Positions 33,249 to 42,914 of a stretch of 64,000 nt of DNA are shown here, one piece after another. This DNA is from Muricea muricata. Lineage: Eukaryota > Cnidaria > Anthozoa > Malacalcyonacea > Plexauridae. The DNA lies in contig OY979717.1 of assembly GCA_963855995.1 (NCBI GenBank), positions 7,861,290 to 7,925,289 on the forward strand. Reading direction: 5' to 3'. Each line of letters opens with the position of its first letter. Positions within the stretch are counted from its first letter, which is position 1. The translations under genes were made by a program, and so were the position numbers. The notes beneath the pieces were generated by a model. That model did no database searches and had not been told where the DNA came from. It saw only the letters and a program-made list of their open reading frames with translations.

Positions 33249-33763
33249 AACGGTGCCCATCAAGGCGATGGGTACTCTAATAAAACGTACCAAACAACGA
33301 TAATTTCAAAAAATATTTAACAAAAAAGTAAATAATGGTGTGCTGTGTTAACAAGAAAAACAAGACATTTAAATTATGACAGTATTCCGCTATCAATCGC
33401 GTTAAAACAACTATGGCCACAAAAAGGTAATGCAGAATAAATTTATTCTTGTCTTCAATGTTGAACAAGATCATCCTACTTTTTTCTTGCCGAAAATTAG
33501 ATTTAACCATCAATGGAATTTTCCATCCACATCAATGAAAGTAATTTCTCAGCATTAACAAAGCGTTTTTAAACATAGACGTTAATTTTTACGACGTTGA
33601 AAATCTCGCCACGTGGGACACAAACCATTAACCTGAGATTAAGATTCTTAAGTTCTACTGCCTGAGTTATCCGGCAACAATGCCCACTTCGGCGATCAGT
33701 ACTTAAGTAATTCGTCCTAAACAACAGTAATCTAAAAAAATCTAAGGAAAACGTAGATGTTGG

Positions 33764-33836
33764 TGCCCTGTGTGAGGGTCGAACTCACGACCTTTAGATT
33801 ATGAGACTAACGCGCTACCTACTGCGCTAACAGGGC
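33764..33836 (-). tRNA. tRNA-Met-CAT: tRNA-Met(CAT), unit 40
   Basis: Consensus body with encoded CCA. Confidence 0.94.
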
Positions 33837-34027
33837 TACTTGCACAAGGGTTAGTGTAGAAAAATCTATTTTTTTTATCAAAGACTGAAGGCTAGCATAC
33901 TCATTTTGTCTTATCAAAAATTAGTTTCAATGATCACCTGAAATTTTGTTTTATATGGATAAAAATAATTTGCCAATAACAACAATAAATATTTGAACAG
34001 ACACGTTTATCCTACCATGTTGCAAAT

Positions 34028-34100
34028 CGCCCAACGTTGGGCTCGAACCCACGACCCTGAGATTAACAGTCTCATGCTCTACCGACTGAGCTAGCCGGGC
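34028..34100 (-). tRNA. tRNA-Lys body with Asn anticodon (GTT), unit 41
   Basis: Position 34 is G instead of C, so the anticodon at 34065-34067 reads GTT (asparagine) in an otherwise tRNA-Lys body. One T-stem mismatch (G51:A63) is also present. Its positional twin at 28946 has CTT, so the change is recent. No nearby T4. Confidence 0.8.
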
Positions 34101-34613
34101 AACGGTGCCCATCAAGGCGATAGGTACTCTAATAAAACATCACAAACAACGATAATTTAAAAAATATTAAACAAAAAAGTAAATGTTGGTGTCGTGTGTG
34201 AGAGAAAAATAAGACATTTAAATTATGATAGTATTCCGCTATCATACGCGCTAAAACAACTATGAGCACACAAAGGTAATGCAGAATAAATTTATTCTAG
34301 TCTTCAATGCTGAACAAGATCATCCTATTTTTCTCTTGCCGAAAATTAGATTTAACCATCAATGGAATTTTCCATCCACATCAATGAAAGTAATTTCTCA
34401 GCATTAACAAAGCGCTTTTAAACATAGACGTTAATTTTTACGACGTTGAAAATCTCGCCACGTGGGACACAAACCAACAACCCTGAGATTAAGATTCTTA
34501 AGTTCTACTGCCTGAGTTATCCGGCAACGGCGCCCACTTCGGCGACCAGTACTTAAGTAATTCGTCCTAAACAACAGTAATCTAAAAAAATCTAAGGAAA
34601 ACGTAGATGTTGG

Positions 34614-34686
34614 TGCCCTGTGTAAGGGTCAAACTCACGACCTTTAGATTATGAGACTAACGCGCTACCTACTGCGCTAACAGGGC
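34614..34686 (-). tRNA. tRNA-Met-CAT: tRNA-Met(CAT), weakened, unit 41
   Basis: C56T plus a T-stem change (tgtaaggg). Confidence 0.5.
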
Positions 34687-34876
34687 TACTGGCACAAAGG
34701 TTAGTGTAGAAAAATCTATTTTTTTTATCAAAGACTGAAGGCTAGCATACTCATTTTGTCTTATCAAAAATTAGTTTCAATGATCGCCTGAAATTTCTTC
34801 CATATGGATCATAATATTTTTCCAATATCAACAAAAAATATTTGAACAGACACGTTTATCCTACCATGTTGCAAAT

Positions 34877-34949
34877 CGCCCAACGTGGGGCTCGAACCCA
34901 CGACCCTGAGATTAAGAATCTCATGCTCTACCGACTGAGCTAGCCGGGC
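34877..34949 (-). tRNA. tRNA-Lys-CTT: tRNA-Lys(CTT), unit 42
   Basis: C32U only; T6 class. Confidence 0.9.
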
Positions 34950-35464
34950 AACGGTGCCCATCAAGGCGATGGGTACTCTAATAAAACGTACCAAACAACG
35001 ATAATTTACAAAATTTTTGACCAAAAAGTCAATGCTGGTGTCCTGTGTGACAGAGAAAAACAAGACAGTTAAAATATGACAGTATTCCGCTATCAATCGC
35101 GTAAAGAACACTATGGGAAGAAAAAGGTAATGCAGAATAAATTTATTCTAGTCTTCAATGCTGAACAAGATCATCCTACTTTTCTCTTGCCGAAAATTAG
35201 ATTTAACCATCAATGGAATTTTCCATCCACATCAATGAAAGTAATTTCTCAGCATTAACAAAGCGCTTTTAAACATAGACGTTAATTTTTACGACGTTGA
35301 AAATCTCGCCACGTGGGACACAAACCAACAACCCTGAGATTAAGATTCTTAAGTTCTACTGCCTGAGTTATCGGGCAACGGTGCCCAGTTCGGCGATCAG
35401 TACTTAAGTAATTCGTGCTAAACAACAGTAATCTACAAAAATCTAAGGAAAACGTAGATGTTGG

Positions 35465-35537
35465 TGCCCTGTGTGAGGGTCGAACTCACGACCTTTAGAT
35501 TATGAGACTAACGCGCTACCTACTGCACTAACAGGAC
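35465..35537 (-). tRNA. tRNA-Met-CAT: tRNA-Met(CAT), variant, unit 42
   Basis: Two changes to wobble pairs: acceptor U2:G71 and D-stem position 11. Confidence 0.8.
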
Positions 35538-35726
35538 TACTGGCACAAAGGTTAGGTTAGAAAAATCTATTTCTTTTATCAAAGACTGAAGGCTAGAATA
35601 CTAATTTTGTCTTATCAAAAACTAGTTTCAATGATCACCTAAAATTCTTCCATATGGATCATAACATTTTGCCCATGTCAAAAAAAAATATTTAAACAGA
35701 GACGTTCATCCTACCATGTTGCAAAT

Positions 35727-35799
35727 CGCCCAACGTGGGGCTCGAACCCACGACCCTGAGATTAAGAGTCTGATGCTCTACCGACTGAGCTATCCGGGC
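35727..35799 (-). tRNA. tRNA-Lys-CTT: tRNA-Lys(CTT), variant, unit 43
   Basis: C28:C42 mismatch and C7 to A (tatccgggc), which loses pair 7:66. Last Lys before the LINE. Confidence 0.65.
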
Positions 35800-35961
35800 A
35801 ACGGTGGCCATCAAGGCGATGGGTACTCTAATAAAACGTCACAAAAAACGATAATTTACAAAATATTTAACAAAAAAATAAATGTTGGTGTGCTGTGTTA
35901 CAAAGAAAAACAAGACATTTAAATTATGACATTATTCCGCTATCAATCGCGTTAAAACAAC

Positions 35962-35964
<3 letters not shown>

Positions 35965-35994
<30 letters not shown>
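35965..35994 (-). repeat. (TAA)10 tail of the LINE
   Basis: Ten uninterrupted TTA triplets on the plus strand, i.e. (TAA)10 at the LINE 3' end. CR1-, L2- and I-type elements typically end in short microsatellites, not poly-A. Confidence 0.9.
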
Positions 35995-35995
<1 letters not shown>

Positions 35996-36204
35996 AAATA
36001 CACACATTAAGTAGCTTAGACAGCTAAATTGTTATATGATTTACATGAAAAAGAGAGACGAAATCAATTATATGTATATAAGTACAATTACAGAGTTTTT
36101 GTAAAACTACAATCTATATTAAAAATAATTAATTAAAAGTGCCCCAGAATACCAAAGCCATAGTAGTTCAATAGTAAAAATATTTGAAATCCAAGAAAAA
36201 ACCA
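35995..36204 (-). other. LINE 3' UTR
   Basis: AT-rich sequence between the recoverable end of ORF2 and the TAA tail. It probably carries the RNA signal recognised by the reverse transcriptase. No ORF or clear hairpin noted. Confidence 0.6.
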
Positions 36205-36610
36205 TTAATTATTGTCAAAAGCCATATTGTATTTGCGGATCGCATATACTAAAGGACTATTGTTAAAACGTTCTGTTTTGCATTTAAAAAATTTAAAATT
36301 TATTTTCATTAAGTCTCGTGTGTTTCTCCCGTACCAGACCGACAATAGGTGGCAGAAGATCGTTTAGTTTGTGGGTTGGCTGTTTCATGTCTTTTATTAA
36401 ATTTACACACACTATATCTCTTCTGTATTCTAGAGTCTGCAAACCACATTCAGTTATTGCCTGTTTGTAAGTCTTTCTTGGACATATTATTTTCATAGCG
36501 CGCCTTTGAATTCTCTCTATATCTTTAGACTGTTCCTGTGTCAGGCCACCATGGCAAATTTGAGCTCCAAATTCCACAATTGATCTGATAGCCGAGATAT
36601 AAAATATCTT
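36205..36610 (-). pseudogene. LINE ORF2 C-terminal part, broken
   Basis: The frame continues directly after a TGA stop at 36611-36613: the next residues include SIVEFGAQICHGGLT and KDIERIQRRAMKII, matching the region after the reverse transcriptase in CR1-like elements. It meets a TAA at 36293-36295. The family's usual ending (CKTERF then YAIRKYN) is still readable in another frame down to a stop at 36205-36207, so an indel lies in the A/T run near 36290. Not expected to be translated. Confidence 0.8.
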
Positions 36611-37621
36611 TCAGTCTTCTCGTGGAGCATTGTACCCTTTAAGAGTTTTTAAAAAATATAACCGCTTAGCTGCCTTCTTTACAACGTATTCCGTGTTTGA
36701 TTTCCACTTGAGGTCATCATCTATCCATAAACCAAGTAATTTATAAGAGCTAACTCTTTCAAGGACACAGTCATTTATTTTCATTGCAGGAATAACTGTT
36801 CTATCTTTTCGAAAGTCAATGATCATTTCTTTACATTTTTTTGCGTTTAATACCATTTTCTCGTTTTCCGCAAAGGTTTTTACTGACTCAATTTTCTTGG
36901 GTATGTTCCCAATTTCCATTCCAGAAACGTGATAATGAACATCTAACGCCTCCCAACTCGTGGTATCGTCCATGAAGAGAATCGTATCACCATCCACAAC
37001 AACATCCTCGTTTCCAACAACTTGTTCTATAACACTAGGTAGCATATTAATTTTAATTACAAAGGCAATTGGTCCCAATTTACTGCCCTGTGGGACGCCC
37101 CCAGTAACATTTTCAAAATCAGATGTTTCTTTCCCAAACTGTGTGAAATGAGATCGCTCATTCAAGTACGAAGCAAACCATTTTATCAAGGCGGGTCTTA
37201 CACCCATTGATCTCATGTTTTCTAGCAATTTATTGTGATCGATGAGGTCGAAAGCCTTGCGAAAGTCGAGGAAGACTATCCTAATCACTCTATGCCTTTC
37301 GTCCATTAATTTGTGCCAATTATGTAATAAATTAACTAAGGCATTAACTGTCGATGATCGCGGTAAACCACCATATTGAGAATCCGAAATTTTCCCAGTG
37401 GTATCATCATACATCCACTTAACTGCAAAGGTTTCTTGGATTTTTGCCAGGACACTTGTTAAAGCAATTGGTCTTAAATCTTCTGCAAGCGTACAAGGTA
37501 TTGATTTTGGAATACCCGACACTTTATAATTCTTCCAAACTTTAGGAAAAGTTTTAGATTGAAAGGATTCATTGAAGATTTCGGTCAAGGGTACAGCAAA
37601 GTACTTTGCAAAGGTCTTCAA
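36611..37621 (-). pseudogene. LINE ORF2 reverse transcriptase part
   Basis: 336 codons with reverse transcriptase motifs in order: PKS and LRPIALTSVLAK (about 38-60), motif A FLDFRKAFD (117-125), motif B GGVPQGS (174-180), motif C FMDD (216-219, where YADD or FADD is usual), then the YKLLGLWIDDDLKW block (293-306). The catalytic aspartates are present. It begins by frameshift from the upstream endonuclease frame, overlapping it by 53 bp, and ends at an in-frame TGA after NAPRED. The domain would copy LINE RNA at a nicked target in the nucleus; here it is split from the endonuclease. Confidence 0.9.
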
Positions 37622-39167
37622 AAATTTTCAGTAATGGATCGTTAGGGCCAGGTGCTTTATTAACATTAATTTTTTGCAGTTCTTGTTGCACTTCATCGAC
37701 GGTGATTAGTGGCAAATTTTCCGCGCAATGAAGTTCTAGCCATTCTTTTCCCACTTTTGGGTAATCCTTAGTTAAGTTTGCAAAGAAATGGTTTATGAAG
37801 CAAGCAGACCGTTTATCATCCATCAACAGCCCAGTAGAGGGATCCACCATCGTTGCTTTAGCCGACTTTTTGCCAATCAAACGCTTAATGACTTTCCACC
37901 AAGATTTTGGGCGATTTTTTACGTTTGGACCTACTTTATTCTCGTAGAAAAAGGTTTTTGCTTTCCTAATCTCTGCCGAAATCTGACTTCTGAGCTTCTT
38001 TACACATTCGATATTTTTTCTTTTAAAAGCCATGTTCCTTTTAGAAATCAGGCGTTTTATTTTTGGTGTCATAAAGGGTTTGTCCTTACTGTGCATTCTG
38101 ACTGTCCTTTCCGGAAAATGTTCAGAGATCATATTATTAGTAATGTGCAGAAACGTATTAACTTTTTCATCGGTACCAGAGATGTTGAGCACAGAAGACC
38201 AATCGTAATTTGCTAATAAGGCATCAAAACGTTCTAACTGCTGTTGTCGAAACTTTCTTACTTTAATTTTAACCGTATTTCCTTTTTCTGAAATGTTACA
38301 CTTAGATTTCCAGATAATGATGTTGTGGTCCGAAGTTGAAAGTGGAGCCACAATTGCCGGAGTCTGGTAATAATCAGCCATATTAGTAAAAATTAAATCC
38401 AATGTACTGGTGTCTCTAGTAGGGTGCATTACAATTTGTTTCAAATTACAGTGTCTCTCTAAACGTTTCTGTTGGAAGCCATTACTAGCCGGATTGAAGT
38501 CACCTCCGAGAATAATGGCAGTATTTGGGCTTTCGACGCAGAGCTTGTCATAACAAGTGATAAAATAGTCATAAAAATTATCGATCTCAGATGTAAGTAG
38601 ACTTGGAGGAAGGTATACACATCCCAATGCAATCCTTGAAATTGATCTTGGTAGCCACTTCGGCCGGATAGTAACCCATAAACATTCAAAGAATTGATCG
38701 TTTAAATCATCACGTATTTTTAATGGTATATCATGATTAATATAAATTGCTACTCCCCCGCCTCTTCCACACAATCGGTCTCTTCTGACAATGTTTAGGC
38801 CAGAAACGTTAACAATCTCATCAGGGACCGAGTCTGTTAGCCATGTTTCTGTCACGAAAATTAGGTCTGCTCTGTAGCTTTCCTTAAGGATTTCAAGTTC
38901 ATTTACTTTATTAGCTAATGATCTTGCATTCGACAACATTAGGTTAGGAAAAGCTCTTTCATTTCCTTTCACAGATTTTCCGCCTGAGACTCTATCAGAA
39001 TTGATAGAGACCTCGTTTAGATTGTTATAATCAGTTCTAATAATAGGGACGTTAACAAGATTGCCAAAATTTCGTGTGCGCATCGATTTTGTTCGGCTGA
39101 AATGCTGACCTCTGGGCCTACCCATACCAAGTACTGTAGGAATGCTTTGCATGTGTTTCTCTGCCAT
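37569..39167 (-). pseudogene. LINE ORF2 endonuclease part
   Basis: 532 codons. An exonuclease-endonuclease-phosphatase domain spans about 75-290: LSNARSL (78-84), catalytic E107 in VTETWL, GGDFN (221-225), DLIFTN (257-262) and SDH (279-281). All key residues are intact, so the nickase itself could be active. A basic linker follows, then the start of the RT region (KINVNKAPGPND). It runs out of frame near 37620 at an AAAATTTTT run, where removing one base would rejoin the RT frame. The ATG overlaps the ORF1 stop as TAATG, which fixes the start. Confidence 0.9.
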
Positions 39168-39169
39168 TA
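39165..39169 (-). promoter_or_regulatory. ORF1/ORF2 stop-start overlap TAATG
   Basis: The ORF1 stop TAA and the ORF2 start ATG share one base. In the silkworm LINE SART1, a UAAUG junction of this kind supports translation of ORF2 by termination-reinitiation; the same is inferred here. Confidence 0.8.
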
Positions 39170-40747
39170 TACGTATGTTGTATATTCCTCCGTTTGGGGC
39201 ATATTATTAATTCTCTGTACAACAGGTTTTCTTTTGTCGTTTTGTCGCCAAGGCTTGCAATATACATACATAGGCCAAAACGTTTTCTCCTGAACTTTCG
39301 AAACTGATGCTATAGGTATGCCGATTTTTGCCGAGATTGTCCCCTTACGTTTGCTTGGGAAAACAGATATATGGCTAGGAATGACATTTCGCCTCGAAAG
39401 GTACAAGCTTATTTGTTTTTCCTTTACATGCTCTGAAATTCCTGACACAAAGAAAGACTTAAATTTTTTCCGTTTTCGTTGTACACCGACAAAACCATCA
39501 GTGTTGGTTAGCATTTCATCACAGTTTTCTTTAGGATTATCGGAAGATTTTGATATCAACTGAGACGAAATATTTGCATTGTTAGATTTTAAAACTTCTG
39601 CATATGTTAATTTTTTCTTGCTATTACATCTCCTTTGTCCAGCGTCGCCCCGCAACTCATCCAGGGTAACATAACAAGCTCCATTGTCATTATTACTCAA
39701 AATGTTTTTTTCCCCTGGGGGAAAATAGACATTTTTATTTGTAGGAAGATCAAACTGATCGTGTATAGTGGATGCAATTGCTGAGGGGACGACCAAGGGG
39801 TTTTCTGTATTGGTGTTTTTTGAATATTTGGATAGGGCGCCCTCATTAACATCTTTAGATTCAACTATTGAAACATCACGAGCAGCTGTAGGCGTTGTGT
39901 TTTGGTCCATTAGAGTTAGGCCCATTAGACCAATTGGCCCTTTAGAATTAGGCAATGAATTCTGATTGTTATTAGTATCCTCATTCTTCTCTACTTGAGT
40001 TGTTTCTACAAGGCTCTGCTCTCGTTCGTGATCATAACTCACGTTATTTTTATTAAATATTAATTGACATTTATCCTCGTTTAGGAGACGCACCGAGGCT
40101 TCTAGGCTTGCTTTCTCTTCATTAAGCGATTTGATTTTTATATTTAGATCGGCAATAGTGCCTGCTAGCCCATTCATGCATGCTAAGTACTCAGCATTTT
40201 CTTCCCTAAGATTTGCGTTTTCTGAAGACATAACTTCATACTCATTTCGAAGCTTATACAACTCTAAGCGTGTAGTATCACTCGATGATTGAAGGGTTTT
40301 GCATTTAGATTCTAGATTATCTATAGAAATTTTGTTTTGTTCTGTAACTTCTTTTAGTTGTTGGAATTGAAGTTTGAAATCATTTAACGATTCACTAACT
40401 TTGTCGTTATTATGCAAATTGGAACATTCGAACCTGCTACACGTTTCCCCTTCACTTGAACTTGATTTTAACTGAATTTTCCTGTATAAGTCTTCTTCTA
40501 TTTGCTTTGCTCCAGATCCTTGAAATAACAATGTTTTTTTACCTTGATACCATTTTATTTTTACAATATCACCCTCGGTTGAGATTTCATTCTCGTTTGT
40601 AAATGCTCTCGCAATTCCGCCGGGAGAAGACCACTTTCCAGATAAATTCAAATCATCAGCGATGAAACGTTTAAGCGATTCCAAATCGCCTCGCCACTTA
40701 AGTTTAGAATCTTCGATAATAAGATATTTATTCTTATTTTGCTCCAT
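39167..40747 (-). CDS. LINE ORF1 protein (nucleic-acid-binding, coiled coil)
   Basis: 526 codons, uninterrupted. An N-terminal region of about 90 residues has GKWSSPGG (37-44) and IKWYQGKKTLLFQG (64-77), a pattern I associate with cnidarian LINE proteins from memory. A long coiled coil runs from about 120 to 230 (heptads through LNDFKLQFQQLKEVTEQ, LREENAEYL, LNEEKASLEASVRLL). A polar linker follows. The last 100 residues (FFVSGISEHVKEKQISLYL ... FWPMYVYCKPWR) look like an RRM-type fold. No CCHC zinc knuckle is seen. Such proteins trimerise and coat LINE RNA. Its intact frame contrasts with the broken ORF2. Confidence 0.85.
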   Translation of the reverse strand: MEQNKNKYLIIEDSKLKWRGDLESLKRFIADDLNLSGKWSSPGGIARAFTNENEISTEGDIVKIKWYQGKKTLLFQGSGAKQIEEDLYRKIQLKSSSSEGETCSRFECSNLHNNDKVSESLNDFKLQFQQLKEVTEQNKISIDNLESKCKTLQSSSDTTRLELYKLRNEYEVMSSENANLREENAEYLACMNGLAGTIADLNIKIKSLNEEKASLEASVRLLNEDKCQLIFNKNNVSYDHEREQSLVETTQVEKNEDTNNNQNSLPNSKGPIGLMGLTLMDQNTTPTAARDVSIVESKDVNEGALSKYSKNTNTENPLVVPSAIASTIHDQFDLPTNKNVYFPPGEKNILSNNDNGACYVTLDELRGDAGQRRCNSKKKLTYAEVLKSNNANISSQLISKSSDNPKENCDEMLTNTDGFVGVQRKRKKFKSFFVSGISEHVKEKQISLYLSRRNVIPSHISVFPSKRKGTISAKIGIPIASVSKVQEKTFWPMYVYCKPWRQNDKRKPVVQRINNMPQTEEYTTYV

Positions 40748-40865
40748 GGTTCAATTCCAGGGTCTGGTTAGTAATAAAGTAAATAGTTATATAAAATATA
40801 AGGAGCTCAAAAATACACGTCTGTCCACCATAAATCAATCAGCATGAATCAATCAGCATGAATCA
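40748..40865 (-). other. LINE 5' UTR with terminal 14-bp tandem repeat
   Basis: About 118 bp upstream of the ORF1 ATG. At its extreme 5' end aatcaatcagcatg occurs twice in tandem (40833-40860) plus a partial copy (aatca). An internal Pol II promoter is expected in such elements but none is recognisable. Confidence 0.65.
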
Positions 40866-41217
40866 TATGGCCACAAAAAGGTAATGCAGATTAAATTTAT
40901 TCTTGTCTTCAATGTTGAACAAGATCATCCTACTTTTTTCTTGCCGAAAATTAGATTTAACCATCAATGGAATTTTCCATCCACATCAATGAAAGTAATT
41001 TCTCAGCATTAACAAAGCGTTTTTAAACATAGACGTTAATTTTTACGACGTTGAAAATCTCACCACGTGGGACACAAACCATTAACCTGAGATTAAGATT
41101 CTTAAGTTCTACTGCCTGAGTTATCCGGCAACGGTGCCCACTTCGGCGATCAGTACTTAAGTAATTCGTCCTAAACAACAGTAACCTAAAAAAATCTAAG
41201 GAAAACGTAGATGTTGG

Positions 41218-41290
41218 TGCCCTGTGTGAGGGTCGAACTCACGACCTTTAGATTATGAGACTAACGCGCTACCTACTGCGCTAACAGGGC
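41218..41290 (-). tRNA. tRNA-Met-CAT: tRNA-Met(CAT), unit 43
   Basis: Consensus body with encoded CCA; first intact gene to the right of the LINE. Confidence 0.94.
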
Positions 41291-41480
41291 TACTTGCACA
41301 AGGGTTAGTGTAGAAAAATCTATTTTTTTTATCAAAGACTGAAGGCTAGCATACTCATTTTGTCTTATCAAAAAATTGTTTCAATGATGACCTGAAATTT
41401 CTTCCATATGGATAAAAATAATTTGCCAATATCAACACTAAATATTTGAACAGACACGTTTATCCTACCATGTTGCAAAT

Positions 41481-41553
41481 CGCCCAACGTGGGGCTCGAA
41501 CTCACGACCCTGAGATTAAGAGTCTCATGCTCTACCGACTGAGCTAGCCGGGC
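41481..41553 (-). tRNA. tRNA-Lys-CTT: tRNA-Lys(CTT), variant, unit 44
   Basis: One T-stem mismatch (A52:C62, gaactcacg). No nearby T4. Twin of 44876, which is consensus. Confidence 0.75.
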
Positions 41554-42068
41554 AACGGTGCCCATCTAGGCGATAGGTACTCTAATAAAACATCACAAAC
41601 AACGATAATTTAAAAAATATTAAACAAAAAAGTAAATGTTGGTGTCGTGTGTGACAGAGAAAAACAAGACATTTAAATTATGATAGTATTCCGCTATCAT
41701 ACGCGCTAAAACAACTATGAGCACACAAAGGTAATGCAGAATAAATTTATTCTAGTCTTCAATGCTGAACAAGATCATCCTATTTTTCTCTTGCCGAAAA
41801 TTAGATTTAACCATCAATGGAATTTTCCATCCACATCAATGAAAGTAATTTCTCAGCATTAACAAAGCGCTTTTAAACATAGACGTTAATTTTTACGACG
41901 TTGAAAATCTCGCCACGTGGGACACAAACCAACAACCCTGAGATTAAGATTCTAAAGTTCTACTGCCTGAGTTATCCGGCAACGGCGCCCACTTCGGCGA
42001 CCAGTACTTAAGTAATTCGTCCTAAACAACAGTAATCTAAAAAAATCTAAGGAAAACGTAGATGTTGG

Positions 42069-42141
42069 TGCCCTGTTTGAGGGTCAAACTCACGACCTTT
42101 AGATTATGAGACTAACGCGCTACCTACTGCGCTAACAGGGC
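42069..42141 (-). tRNA. tRNA-Met-CAT: tRNA-Met(CAT), weakened, unit 44
   Basis: C56T and a G49:A65 mismatch (ctgtttgaggg). Twin of 45464. Confidence 0.5.
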
Positions 42142-42286
42142 TACTGGCACAAAGGTTAGTGTAGAAAAATCTATTTTTTTATCAAAGACTGAAGGCTAGC
42201 ATACTAATTTTGTCTTATCAAAAATTAGTTTCAATGATCACCTGAAATTTCTTCCATATGGATCATAATATTTTGCCAATATCAAC

Positions 42287-42292
42287 AAAAAA
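42287..42292 (-). terminator. Distal T6 terminator of a tRNA-Lys (unit 45 type)
   Basis: TTTTTT on the minus strand, 38 nt past the Lys discriminator (aacaaaaaatattt context). This is the commonest arrangement; another class has seven or more Ts at nearly the same place, and a third has no run of four. Confidence 0.65.
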
Positions 42293-42330
42293 TATTTGAA
42301 CAGACACGTTTATCCTACCATGTTGCAAAT

Positions 42331-42403
42331 CGCCCAACGTGGGGCTCGAACCCACGACCCTGAGATTAAGAGTCTCATGCTCTACCGACTGAGCTAGCCG
42401 GGC
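42331..42403 (-). tRNA. tRNA-Lys-CTT: tRNA-Lys(CTT), unit 45
   Basis: Consensus body, T6 terminator at +38. Confidence 0.95.
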
Positions 42404-42914
42404 AACGGTGCCCATCAAGGCGATGGGTACTCTAATAAAACGTACCAAACAACGATAATTTAAAAAATTTTTGACCAAAAGGTCAATGCTGGTGTCCTGT
42501 GTGACAGAGAAAAACAAGACAGTTAAAATATGAAAGTATTCCGCTATCAATCGCGTAAAGAACACTATGGGAAGAAAAAGGTAATGCAGAATAAATTTAT
42601 TCTAGTCTTCAATGCTGAACAAGATCATCCTACTTTTCTCTTGCCGAAAATTAGATTTAACCATCAATGGAATTTTCCATCCACATCAATGAAAGTAATT
42701 TCTCAGCATTAACAAAGCGCTTTTAAACATAGACGTTAATTTTTACGATGTTCAAAATCTCGCCACGTGGGACACAAACCAACAACCCTGAGATTAAGAT
42801 TCTTAAGTTCTACTGAGTTATCGGGCAACGGTGCCCAGTTCGGCGATCAATACTTAAGTAATTCGTCCTAAACAACAGTAATCTACAAAAATCTAAGGAA
42901 AACGTAGATGTTGG

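Larger units (their letters stand above)
26480..34421. repeat. 5.1-kb displaced block copy (26480-29340 and 31561-34421)
   Basis: About 2.9 kb is repeated at +5081, from a shared gcgacgggtac through Lys 27245/32326 and Met 27833/32914. Confidence 0.82.
119..35964 (-). repeat. tRNA-Lys/tRNA-Met tandem array, left segment (units 1-43)
   Basis: About 42 head-to-tail units of close to 850 bp, all in one orientation. Reading the plus strand, each unit runs: tRNA-Lys (73 bp), spacer with a short inverted repeat, Met pseudogene, about 195 bp of AT-rich spacer, Lys pseudogene, spacer, tRNA-Met (73 bp), and about 190 bp of spacer to the next Lys. All four tRNA-like bodies lie on the minus strand. Unit length is nearly constant; unit 10 is about 60 bp short, and units with the T-arm-deleted Lys are about 9 bp short. 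There is no host protein gene; the stretches longer than 300 bp between intact tRNA genes hold only the two pseudogenes and spacer. Confidence 0.97.
35965..40865 (-). mobile_element. Non-LTR retrotransposon (CR1/L2-like LINE), 4.9 kb
   Basis: A single insertion, minus strand, interrupting unit 43. In order along the minus strand: about 118-bp 5' UTR with a terminal 14-bp tandem repeat; ORF1 (40747-39167); ORF2 with endonuclease and reverse transcriptase (39167-36205, broken); about 210-bp 3' UTR; a (TAA)10 tail. The target can be read from intact units (ctat|ggcc); only a possible 3-bp TAT duplication is seen (35962-35964 and 40866-40868). It looks full length because it reaches past ORF1 into a 5' UTR. 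The APE-type endonuclease, FMDD reverse transcriptase, coiled-coil ORF1 and simple-repeat tail fit the CR1/L2/jockey group; I cannot place the clade more exactly. Confidence 0.92.

Noticed and set aside
35716-35922. 68-codon plus-strand ORF (MLQIAQRGARTHDPEIKSL...)
   Set aside because: It is the antisense reading of the tRNA-Lys at 35727 and adjoining spacer.
37788-38216. 142-codon plus-strand ORF, and other plus-strand ORFs within 36960-40847
   Set aside because: All lie antisense to LINE ORF1/ORF2, whose domains are clear on the minus strand.
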